The notes beneath the pieces were generated by a model. That model had not been told where the DNA came from and searched no databases. It saw only the letters and a list, made by a program, of their open reading frames with translations. A program made the translations under genes and the position numbers. A stretch of 8,711 bases of DNA from Anaerolineales bacterium UBA3499 (lineage in GTDB: Bacteria; Chloroflexota; Anaerolineae; Anaerolineales; UBA11657). Every line of letters begins with the position of its first letter. The first letter of the stretch is position 1. Of this stretch, positions 1-5,690 are shown in pieces. Location of the stretch: the NCBI GenBank assembly GCA_002377585.1, contig DFQC01000004.1, positions 9,046 to 17,756 on the forward strand, given 5' to 3'.

Positions 1-838
1 ACCGACATTCACACCGACATTCACGCCGACATTCACTCCAACAGCAACAGAAGAGGATGAGCCCGAAACCGACAATGAAGCAGATGAACCTAGCACACCA
101 AACAAGACACCCCAACCACCCACAGAATCATCTATCCCTACCAACTCACCTGTAGCTCCTACTGTGACCTCTTCATTGCCACAACCAGTTATCTCCGTGG
201 GCACACTGACCTCAACCCCAGTATCACCTGATCCGACAGCAACCCAGCTGCCGCCTCAGCTTAGCAATCCAATTAACACCGCAATTAGTAATATCAAGTT
301 CGGTTGGGATTTACTAGAAAATGCCGTGCGAGAACCTTTTGACGGGGTACTTACTGCACTCAGGCTCATTACCAAATCTAACCGCCAGACAGATCGCACC
401 TTTAGTACATCCAACAATGTCGATCGACTAAGTACGATCACCTGGGACACTCCAGCCTGGCCCCTGCTTACAGGAGCATCTCCACCAATGCCTCAACCAG
501 AAATACCCGATCCAAACCAACCTAGTTTCTGGCTGGCTATTATTCTCATACTACCATTGCTACTAGCAATCACTTTTGCCCGTTTTCTACTTAACCGCGA
601 GATAACTCACGCCTGGCTACGTTACCTGCTCGCACAACTCCCTTTCTTTGGAACCACTCTGATATTACTTTTTCTCTACCTCACCTGGAATCCAGATCTC
701 CTTCCAGCCATCACCATTTTGACTATCATTGTCTTTCTATTTGTGCTCCTAACTGAAGAAGCAATATTGCTTTTTTACGTTATAATGCAGCGCCCAACCG
801 AAATCATTCAAGCAGACACAACGGAGAGCCTTCGATAG
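1..838 (+). CDS. Partial Thr/Pro-rich membrane-anchored protein (C-terminal part)
   Basis: The reading frame is open from base 2 to the TAG at 836-838, so the gene begins left of the window; 278 residues are visible. A GTG at 164 could serve as a start, but the frame before it is clearly coding (Pro-Thr-Phe-Thr repeats, then an acidic Glu/Asp stretch), so it is probably internal. The order is: PTFT repeats (visible residues 1-12), a Thr/Pro/Ser-rich low-complexity linker to about residue 85, a mixed region of about 80 residues with a probable amphipathic helix, a Pro-rich spacer, and three strongly hydrophobic segments at about 176-197, 205-229 and 235-262, ending in a short polar tail. Thr/Pro linkers of this kind are common in Chloroflexota extracellular proteins. 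The linker is probably outside the cell and the C-terminus embedded in the membrane. Function unknown; the missing N-terminal domain would decide it. Confidence 0.8.
   Translation, partial: PTFTPTFTPTFTPTATEEDEPETDNEADEPSTPNKTPQPPTESSIPTNSPVAPTVTSSLPQPVISVGTLTSTPVSPDPTATQLPPQLSNPINTAISNIKFGWDLLENAVREPFDGVLTALRLITKSNRQTDRTFSTSNNVDRLSTITWDTPAWPLLTGASPPMPQPEIPDPNQPSFWLAIILILPLLLAITFARFLLNREITHAWLRYLLAQLPFFGTTLILLFLYLTWNPDLLPAITILTIIVFLFVLLTEEAILLFYVIMQRPTEIIQADTTESLR
2..37 (+). repeat. 12-bp tandem repeat, three copies, coding for PTFT
   Basis: Three consecutive 12-base units (CCGACATTCAC plus A, G or T) differ only at the last, third-codon base. They encode Pro-Thr-Phe-Thr three times, and the pattern decays into Pro-Thr-Ala-Thr just after. 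The array probably continues left of the window. Near-identity at the DNA level points to recent slippage or unequal exchange in a surface linker. Confidence 0.9.
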
Positions 839-891
839 TAAAAACTGCAATAGCTAGGTGCTTATTCCCGTCCGAGATGAAATACTTTTGC

Positions 892-921
892 TTGCAGGTC
901 CATAAGTAGTGGGTGTATAGT
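892..921 (+). promoter_or_regulatory. Candidate sigma-70-like promoter for the methyltransferase unit
   Basis: TATAGT at 916-921 matches five of six -10 consensus bases. TTGCAG at 892-897, 18 bases upstream, is a poor -35 (three of six). Transcription would start near 928, a few bases before either possible start codon (TTG 933 or ATG 942), so the message could be leaderless or nearly so. This agrees with the absence of a Shine-Dalgarno sequence there. Prediction from consensus only. Confidence 0.3.
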
Positions 922-941
922 AGTTGTAATGATTGAGAAAC

Positions 942-1844
942 ATGACCCTGCTGACATTAAAATACGGTATGTTTTCAGCTGATAATATACATCGCATCTA
1001 CAAACACGATATACTGCCTTATGCTGACGTAGGAGTACGAATCAGTGACCCTAGCATGATGATCTGGCTAGAAAGAATGTTTACATGCTTTGGCAATGTT
1101 ACTGGTAAACGCATCCTGGATTTTGGAGCAGCATCAGGCCACAAAGCGTTGTTATTATCAAAACTTGGGGCCACAGTTTTTGCAGTGGATATGGCTGACG
1201 AATCAATTATTCGCATGAAACATGCCCGGCAAATATCCGGCATAAATTTCAAGATCATCAAGGGCAACGATAGCTATCTGCTCACAATAGATCCAGGCAC
1301 ATTTGATCTAATATTGTGTGGTGAGGTCATAGAACATATACGGCCGTCAAAACTCCCGACATTTTTAGATTCGATGCATAACATTCTCAGTCCCGGAGGC
1401 AAACTATTCTTAACTACGCCAAACTTCGATGTTTACGGACCAGCTGAAAACTCAGCAGAATACTTTGAACACTCACCATTTGGTCATTACAAACATTACA
1501 GTATCACAGAGCTTATCAACCTATTAGATCAGGCATCATTCCAAATTTGCAACTATTGGTATGAATGCCATCCTCTAACCCGCCTCCGCAATCATATCTT
1601 CTACCCACTCGCTCAATATGACAATGCGCTATATGCATCAAACCGGTTTCAATTAATAAGGTATGCTTTACGACCATTATCATGGATATTTCATCTTATT
1701 ATGGATGGTATATACCCTATATCATATCGTCTACAACGCATGTATGAATACAAGCGCTCAAAGATTTCTACCGGCATGACTATCATGATAGATGCCGAAA
1801 AGATTATCAGTAATGGTAACCAACCCAAATCACGTTTACAGTAA
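942..1844 (+). CDS. Class I SAM-dependent methyltransferase (UbiG/Methyltransf_23-like)
   Basis: The 300-residue product transfers a methyl group from S-adenosylmethionine to an unknown acceptor. Visible hallmarks of the Rossmann-type fold are motif I ILDFGAASG (Asp60 to Gly66), the acidic end of strand 2 (VD, Asp83) that normally binds the ribose, FDLILCGEVIEHI (Asp122 onward) at strand 4, and LSPGGKLFLTTPN at strand 5. The GAASG loop replaces the usual GxGxG, a tolerated variant. The last 110 or so residues, rich in aromatic and basic residues, lie outside the core and probably shape the acceptor site. Such enzymes often methylate quinones, lipids, sugars or small metabolites; the substrate cannot be read here. 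An in-frame TTG at 933 is an alternative start; I prefer ATG 942, though neither has an SD. It is followed 10 bases later by two orphan genes. Confidence 0.88.
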   Translation: MTLLTLKYGMFSADNIHRIYKHDILPYADVGVRISDPSMMIWLERMFTCFGNVTGKRILDFGAASGHKALLLSKLGATVFAVDMADESIIRMKHARQISGINFKIIKGNDSYLLTIDPGTFDLILCGEVIEHIRPSKLPTFLDSMHNILSPGGKLFLTTPNFDVYGPAENSAEYFEHSPFGHYKHYSITELINLLDQASFQICNYWYECHPLTRLRNHIFYPLAQYDNALYASNRFQLIRYALRPLSWIFHLIMDGIYPISYRLQRMYEYKRSKISTGMTIMIDAEKIISNGNQPKSRLQ

Positions 1845-1854
1845 TGCTATCCCC

Positions 1855-2202
1855 ATGAATAAGATAAATTACTCTGAAATCCCGTCACCCATGGAAGGTA
1901 TATCAAAGCTATCTTTACAGCAAATAACCAGCTGCATAAACACCTATTTAGAAATACGGTCTAACACCTTAGTAACCGGGTTTACCGATAGATCAGATCA
2001 TTGTGAATGGGAAGTAAAAGAAAATGATGTTACGGGCAGAATTTGGGTAACACTCGATGCAAATGATAGTACTATGAAGAATATTGGGTATGGATTGATA
2101 GCGGGCGTAAAGCAACAAGACAATACTGTCCAATTGACTGCAATATACCTCGGTTGCATACACGCCCTCATTGAACTGTCCAACAAAGAAGACACAGAAT
2201 AA
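1855..2202 (+). CDS. Hypothetical protein, 115 aa
   Basis: Not recognised. The start at 1855 lies 10 bases after the methyltransferase stop. In-frame ATGs at 1792 and 1813 would force an overlap of up to 53 bases, and none has a convincing SD. The protein has no signal peptide or membrane segment. It looks like a small alpha/beta protein: a predicted helix at residues 19-35, beta-prone segments around 40-70 that include Trp52, Gly61, Trp64 and Ala69-Asn70, a Gly-rich stretch (77-84), then a hydrophobic strand or helix (92-108) and an acidic tail. Its stop (2200-2202) shares one base with the next start (TAATG), a typical sign of translational coupling, so the two products are probably made together and may interact. 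Confidence 0.7.
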   Translation: MNKINYSEIPSPMEGISKLSLQQITSCINTYLEIRSNTLVTGFTDRSDHCEWEVKENDVTGRIWVTLDANDSTMKNIGYGLIAGVKQQDNTVQLTAIYLGCIHALIELSNKEDTE

Positions 2203-2819
2203 TGACTACTCAATCAAATAAAGGAAACACTAAAGCATATGCTGGTTGGAGTACCCTAAACAAAAAAGACGCGCTCCAGTCAGTAAGCGATAGTCTAAGA
2301 CGTTACAGTTTGGACAATCCACTATTAAGCCTAAAAACGCGCAGATTCAATCTTGAAGATGGGGATACCCAATGGAAAATACTTTCCAACGGTAAGCCAC
2401 TTTGCAATATTATTATCAGAGCAAATAGAAAAGGAGGCGTAAAATTATCTTATGAATTGCCTGAACAAGGCACAGATAAAATACGTAACTCTAATGAAAA
2501 TATCGCCAAGCAGGTGCATGACCACTTAAAAATATGTATAGACACAGATAACAATATCGGCACTCATTGGGAGATACCAGGAGTACCCAACAAAGTAAAG
2601 AAAAGAATTGAGTGGAGTAAGGCTTGGGACGAAATCAAAGAATACCGTCGTAGTTCCAAACGCACAGGATACGATGTCACATTAGCTGATCTAGTAGACT
2701 TCTTTCTCTATGCTGACAAAGACACTCCTCTTTTTAGCGAAAATACTATCCAAAAACTAATCCTAGCTGGGGAGGAAGGCAAACTAGATAATATAAAATC
2801 ATACCGCACATATACTTAG
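2202..2819 (+). CDS. Hypothetical protein, 205 aa, coupled to the upstream orphan
   Basis: Not recognised. ATG 2202 overlaps the previous TAA by one base, which fixes the start. The protein is soluble, Lys/Asn/Asp-rich, with no signal peptide or membrane segment. The N-terminal part has a helix at about 21-35 and then beta-prone segments with Trp58, Asn63-Gly64 and Ala74-Asn75, loosely echoing the arrangement in the upstream orphan. A second helix follows at about 98-113. The C-terminal half is mostly helical and charged (about 125-205), with conspicuous Trp residues near 123, 138 and 142, which could be a separate domain. No catalytic motif or metal-binding cluster is visible. It is the last gene of the methyltransferase unit; the next gap is 222 bases. 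Confidence 0.75.
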   Translation: MTTQSNKGNTKAYAGWSTLNKKDALQSVSDSLRRYSLDNPLLSLKTRRFNLEDGDTQWKILSNGKPLCNIIIRANRKGGVKLSYELPEQGTDKIRNSNENIAKQVHDHLKICIDTDNNIGTHWEIPGVPNKVKKRIEWSKAWDEIKEYRRSSKRTGYDVTLADLVDFFLYADKDTPLFSENTIQKLILAGEEGKLDNIKSYRTYT

Positions 2820-2864
2820 TTTCTCACTACAGACTCACTATGCTAATACCTCAGTTAGTAGCTT

Positions 2865-2876
2865 TTACTATAGTAA
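2865..2876. repeat. 12-bp perfect palindrome in the intergenic gap
   Basis: TTACTATAGTAA is a perfect self-complementary 12-mer between the orphan pair and the helicase gene. It contains the -10-like string TATAGT (2869-2874) but no -35 partner at the expected distance. It could be an operator or chance in an AT-rich gap. Confidence 0.3.
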
Positions 2877-2914
2877 TTATCTTCAGTTAAAAACATCAAT
2901 AACCGCTTGTACAC

Positions 2915-2942
2915 TTGTGTTATAACAATGTTCCCTTATAAT
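2915..2942 (+). promoter_or_regulatory. Candidate promoter of the DEAD-box helicase gene
   Basis: A perfect consensus -10, TATAAT, sits at 2937-2942, with TTGTGT at 2915-2920 (spacer 16) as a weak -35. Transcription would start near 2949 and give a 5' leader of about 90 bases. This is the best promoter-like sequence in the window. Confidence 0.45.
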
Positions 2943-3007
2943 ACCCCGTCTTGAAGTAGACCTTTTCATGCATAGTTCCCAAAGAACAGCCTGAATATAT
3001 AGCAAAC

Positions 3008-3031
3008 GCTTAGCAATACTAAGCAAGAGGA
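3008..3031 (+). promoter_or_regulatory. Leader hairpin abutting the helicase ribosome-binding site
   Basis: GCTTAG (3008-3013) and CTAAGC (3019-3024) form a perfect 6-bp stem with a 5-base loop. It is followed at once by the Shine-Dalgarno AAGAGGA (3025-3031), 10 bases before ATG 3042. A smaller stem, GTTC/GAAC, lies upstream at 2975-2987. A stem touching the SD could influence initiation, and helicase genes of this class often have regulated leaders, but regulation here is inference. Confidence 0.4.
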
Positions 3032-3041
3032 TTTATCCTGT

Positions 3042-4286
3042 ATGACATTTAACCAATTTTCTCTAGACAAACGTATCATGGATGCGATCAAAGCTTCTGG
3101 ATATACTACACCCACTCCAATACAGTCTCGCTCCATCCCTAAAATACTGCAAGGGCATGATGTGATGGGTTTAGCCCAAACTGGCACTGGAAAAACCGCA
3201 GCATTTACCATCCCAATAATACAAAACCTATTGACGCGGCAACAGCGACAACTTAGCGCACTCATTCTTGCTCCTACCCGCGAATTAGCTGAGCAGATTC
3301 ACTTGACAAGTGTTAGCCTTGGCAAAGGTACTGGTTTACGCAGCATAGCCATATACGGTGGAGTAAGCAAAAATTCGCAAATCTCTAAATTACGCAAAGG
3401 CATCAACATAGCTATAGCTTGCCCTGGTAGATTGCTTGATTTAGTCGGTGACAAACACATTGATCTATCACATATTAATATCTTAGTATTAGATGAAGCT
3501 GATCGCATGTGCGACATGGGCTTTATACCTGATATACGCCGCATAATAAAATTGCTACCAACTCAACGACAAACCTTGTGTTTCGCCGCAACTATGCCAG
3601 AAGATATCAAGCGTTTAACTAACAAGATATTGACAAAGCCTGTCAGGATACAAGTCGGCAAAATGGCTCCGACAAAATCCGTTGCCCATACATTATATCC
3701 AGTACCTCAAGCCCTAAAAAAATCTCTTCTCTTTGAAATGCTAAAGCAGACGCCAACAGGTCGTCTACTTATCTTTACCCGTACTAAATATAGAGCTCGC
3801 AACCTAGCACGTGACTTGGCAAAGCGCGGCTACCGTGCACAAGCACTGCAAGGCAACATGTCTCAAAACCAACGCCAGAGAGCAATAGACGGTTTCCGCG
3901 GGAACAAATACGACATCCTTGTAGCTACGGATGTTGCTTCACGCGGTATAGACGTACTCGATATATCGCACGTTATCAATTACGACATTCCTGATTCTAG
4001 CGAGACGTATACTCATAGGATTGGACGCACTGGTCGGGCAAATAAAACAGGTGAAGCTTTTACATTTGCATCGACAGAAGACACCAAACTTGTACGAGAG
4101 ATCGAACAAGCCTTAGGTTCGCCAATAGAACGAAGAACCTTACAAGATTTTAAGTACGGTAATTTTGTACCGGAAAAACAATTTCAAGGTAAATACTCAA
4201 AACAAAAGCCCTCAGCACTCTCCCGTCGACGCCGACGGAAAAGACGAACTCGCCATAAACCCAAGAAGACACGGACTAGAAACTAA
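3042..4286 (+). CDS. rhlE: RhlE-type DEAD-box ATP-dependent RNA helicase
   Basis: This is a 414-residue cytoplasmic RNA helicase that uses ATP to unwind short RNA duplexes in ribosome assembly and mRNA turnover. Both RecA-like domains are complete: Q motif TPTPIQ (25-28 region), motif I AQTGTGKT (45-52), Ia PTRELA, CPGRLLDL, motif II DEAD (151-154), motif III as FAATMP (181 onward), motif IV LLIFTRT, motif V ATDVASRGID (295 onward) and motif VI HRIGRTGR (325-332). The string DEADRMxDMGFIPDIRRI is typical of the RhlE branch. The tail after about residue 385 is a dense Arg/Lys RNA-binding extension, as in many RhlE proteins. Motif III has Ala182 where Ser is usual (SAT to AAT), a position tied to coupling of ATP hydrolysis and unwinding. 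The start is supported by AAGAGGA 10 bases upstream. It appears to be transcribed alone from its own promoter. Confidence 0.95.
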   Translation: MTFNQFSLDKRIMDAIKASGYTTPTPIQSRSIPKILQGHDVMGLAQTGTGKTAAFTIPIIQNLLTRQQRQLSALILAPTRELAEQIHLTSVSLGKGTGLRSIAIYGGVSKNSQISKLRKGINIAIACPGRLLDLVGDKHIDLSHINILVLDEADRMCDMGFIPDIRRIIKLLPTQRQTLCFAATMPEDIKRLTNKILTKPVRIQVGKMAPTKSVAHTLYPVPQALKKSLLFEMLKQTPTGRLLIFTRTKYRARNLARDLAKRGYRAQALQGNMSQNQRQRAIDGFRGNKYDILVATDVASRGIDVLDISHVINYDIPDSSETYTHRIGRTGRANKTGEAFTFASTEDTKLVREIEQALGSPIERRTLQDFKYGNFVPEKQFQGKYSKQKPSALSRRRRRKRRTRHKPKKTRTRN

Positions 4287-4310
4287 AATCCACAAAATAT
4301 TTTTGTCCGT
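4271..4310 (+). terminator. Weak hairpin region at the end of the helicase gene
   Basis: ACAAAA (4292-4297) and TTTTGT (4301-4306) form a perfect 6-bp, AT-rich stem with a 3-base loop just after the stop codon. A competing longer-range pairing is ACGGAC (4271-4276) with GTCCGT (4305-4310), which shares two bases with the inner stem. There is no separate T tract, so this is at best a weak intrinsic terminator. Confidence 0.22.
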
Positions 4311-4364
4311 CTAGACCATACCCAGCTGAGACTGATACAAGACGCTGCTATCATCTAATTGTTG

Positions 4365-4370
4365 TATAGT
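4365..4370 (+). promoter_or_regulatory. Candidate -10 element ahead of the cupin gene
   Basis: TATAGT, preceded by TTG, lies 39 bases before ATG 4410 and resembles the element ahead of the methyltransferase. No -35 hexamer is visible at 16-18 bases. If used, it would drive the four-gene unit 4410-6785. Confidence 0.25.
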
Positions 4371-4409
4371 ATTAAAACCGAACATTTTTACCGATCACTG
4401 GAACACACA

Positions 4410-4805
4410 ATGAAGTCTATTATCGTAACTAAAAAAGACAGCCTAGCAGAAGAGATAAATTCCGGGTCAATGACTAGGTTTGCAGGCGTATCAGAACATC
4501 TTAGTAATGCGACAAATATTCATATGGCAATCGCCGACATACCTGTCGGTCGATGCTCCACAACCCATTATCATACCAACTGCGAATCAGCGATTTATGT
4601 ATTATCCGGTTCTGGCATCTTTGTGCATGGAAACAACATGGAGATCGAAGATGAAATATCCGCTGGCGATTTCATCTTTGTTCCTGCCGGCGCACTACAT
4701 CAACCGGTCAATACCGGAGATAGAACTCTAAAGCTAATAGTCGCCAGAAATACACCAACGGAAATCGTAAAGGAAAAGGCTGGATTAGGCAGAAAAGATT
4801 GTTAA
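4410..4805 (+). CDS. Single-domain cupin protein
   Basis: The 131-residue product is one cupin (RmlC-like jelly-roll) domain. Motif 1 is near-canonical: Gly, five residues, then His53-Tyr-His55, three residues, Glu59, and Gly in YVLSGSG. Motif 2 matches the consensus exactly: AGDFIFVPAGALH with His97, then Asn101. His53, His55, Glu59 and His97 should bind one divalent metal. Small cupins of this kind include isomerases, dioxygenase-like enzymes and metabolite sensors; the sequence does not tell which. The C-terminus (NTPTEIVKEKAG) is a short helix outside the barrel. I chose ATG 4410; an in-frame TTG at 4359 would add 17 residues without cupin character. It is the first of four plus-strand genes with gaps of 44-52 bases, ending in a phosphotriesterase-family hydrolase. 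Confidence 0.88.
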   Translation: MKSIIVTKKDSLAEEINSGSMTRFAGVSEHLSNATNIHMAIADIPVGRCSTTHYHTNCESAIYVLSGSGIFVHGNNMEIEDEISAGDFIFVPAGALHQPVNTGDRTLKLIVARNTPTEIVKEKAGLGRKDC

Positions 4806-4853
4806 CAAAAAACTACGCTGCTCTAACAATAACTATTGAACTTTGGAACAACC

Positions 4854-5246
4854 ATGAAAAGAGACAGTATTCGCTGGAATCCATCGCACAACAAGCGTCC
4901 AAAAAGCAACACATGTTTTAGCCCAAGAACGGGTAAGCCGCTAAGTGTATACCCTTCACACTCCGCAGCGATACATGGCGCCGACTACGCAAACTCACAG
5001 TACGACAGCAACTTGGTGCCCTATCAATGCAAAACATGCAAGAAATGGCATTTGTCTCCAGAAGACAGACACACACCCAACAAGGTATGCACTAAATGCA
5101 TTGGGTCTAACGGCCGACGGAAGGCCCTATACGTAACAAAACGAGCAGCTAATAATAGAGCTGATATACTAGCAAAAGAACAACAGGTGGACCTTATTGT
5201 CTACCAATGCCCACATAGCCGCGGTTGGCATCTGACAAAAGGTTAG
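4854..5246 (+). CDS. Duplicated-module zinc-knuckle protein, 130 aa
   Basis: The product has two CxxC knuckles, Cys59/Cys62 (YQCKTC) and Cys79/Cys82 (KVCTKC), which together look like one zinc ribbon. It also has an internal repeat with an exact 60-residue period. Gly27/Gly87, Tyr33/Tyr93, Ala38-Ala39/Ala98-Ala99, Ala43-Asp44/Ala103-Asp104, Leu54/Leu114, Tyr57-Gln-Cys59/Tyr117-Gln-Cys119 and Trp65-His-Leu67/Trp125-His-Leu127 are identical, with no gap between them. In copy two the second Cys is replaced by Ser122. Each unit resembles the small basic phage and actinobacterial proteins with a Y-x-C-x2-C-x2-W-H-L signature, whose function is unknown; nucleic-acid binding would be a reasonable guess. 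The N-terminus is basic. ATG 4854 is preferred over TTG 4836; only a weak TTGGAA SD precedes it. No signal peptide or membrane segment. Confidence 0.8.
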   Translation: MKRDSIRWNPSHNKRPKSNTCFSPRTGKPLSVYPSHSAAIHGADYANSQYDSNLVPYQCKTCKKWHLSPEDRHTPNKVCTKCIGSNGRRKALYVTKRAANNRADILAKEQQVDLIVYQCPHSRGWHLTKG

Positions 5247-5256
5247 TTAATCAAAC

Positions 5257-5283
5257 GGACACATTTAGCTCATCACAGTGTCC
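5257..5283 (+). repeat. 6-bp inverted repeat over an alternative GTG start
   Basis: GGACAC (5257-5262) and GTGTCC (5278-5283) pair perfectly around a 15-base loop, between the zinc-knuckle gene and the next orphan. The right arm contains the possible GTG start at 5278. There is no T tract after it, so it is not a standard terminator. Confidence 0.35.
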
Positions 5284-5298
5284 AATCGAACGACCATC

Positions 5299-5646
5299 AT
5301 GACCAATCTACAAACGATTCTAGATAATGTTCGTACAGTGGCACATAACTATAACCTCAAATACAGGTTAGAGTTTTTATATGAAAATGATATAGGTGCG
5401 CGAATAAGATTAGCATTAGTACTCTCGCACAATGAGTCCAATTACCATCGTACACTTGTTGAAGGAAGAGGTTTTTCACAAGATATGCAATCGATACTAG
5501 AAGAAGAGCTAGTTATCGAACTAACAAAAAAACATAATGCATGGACAGCAAGTTATGAACAGACAGTAAAACCGACTATCTCCAAACCAGGCCAGCTAGC
5601 AACCCAGCGAATAATCGGAGAAATAAACCAAGCACTCAAGGCATAA
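5299..5646 (+). CDS. Hypothetical protein, 115 aa
   Basis: Not recognised. The frame could begin at GTG 5278, inside the right arm of an inverted repeat, or at ATG 5299; neither has an SD and I prefer ATG. The protein is soluble, with a predicted alpha-beta-beta-alpha-beta-alpha order: helix at about 3-17, strands around 22-30 and 34-43 (ARIRLALVLS), helix at about 59-75, a short strand (AWTASYEQ) and a C-terminal helix ending in NQALKA. There are no Cys residues, catalytic clusters or membrane segments. It lies 52 bases after the zinc-knuckle gene and 44 bases before the phosphotriesterase-family gene, in the same orientation, so it is probably co-transcribed with them. Confidence 0.7.
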   Translation: MTNLQTILDNVRTVAHNYNLKYRLEFLYENDIGARIRLALVLSHNESNYHRTLVEGRGFSQDMQSILEEELVIELTKKHNAWTASYEQTVKPTISKPGQLATQRIIGEINQALKA

Positions 5647-5674
5647 AACAATCAAGCAGTACTACCACAAACAC

Positions 5675-5680
5675 AAGGAG
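5675..5680 (+). promoter_or_regulatory. Strong Shine-Dalgarno of the phosphotriesterase-family gene
   Basis: AAGGAG ends 10 bases before ATG 5691 and fixes the start. It is the strongest ribosome-binding site in its four-gene unit, so this gene may be translated more efficiently than the three before it. Confidence 0.75.
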
Positions 5681-5690
5681 TGACACTAAA

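Noticed and set aside
1..37. The 12-bp tandem units as a possible CRISPR or origin iteron array
   Set aside because: The units are codon-phased with changes only at the wobble base and encode a known type of Pro/Thr linker; there are no spacers.
1792..1854. An upstream extension of the first orphan starting at ATG 1792
   Set aside because: It would overlap the methyltransferase by 53 bases, has no SD, and the added residues show no structure; ATG 1855 fits better, although this is not certain.
2966..3265. A 99-codon minus-strand frame, Cys-rich at its start
   Set aside because: Antisense to the helicase Q motif and Walker A region; the Cys and Arg residues are the reverse reading of codons in the helicase gene.
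4309..4316. GTCTAGAC palindrome after the helicase gene
   Set aside because: An 8-base palindrome is expected by chance in a window of this size, and it has no partner site.
4480..4731. A plus-strand frame inside the cupin gene
   Set aside because: It overlaps the cupin motifs in another frame; both cupin metal motifs are intact in the main frame.
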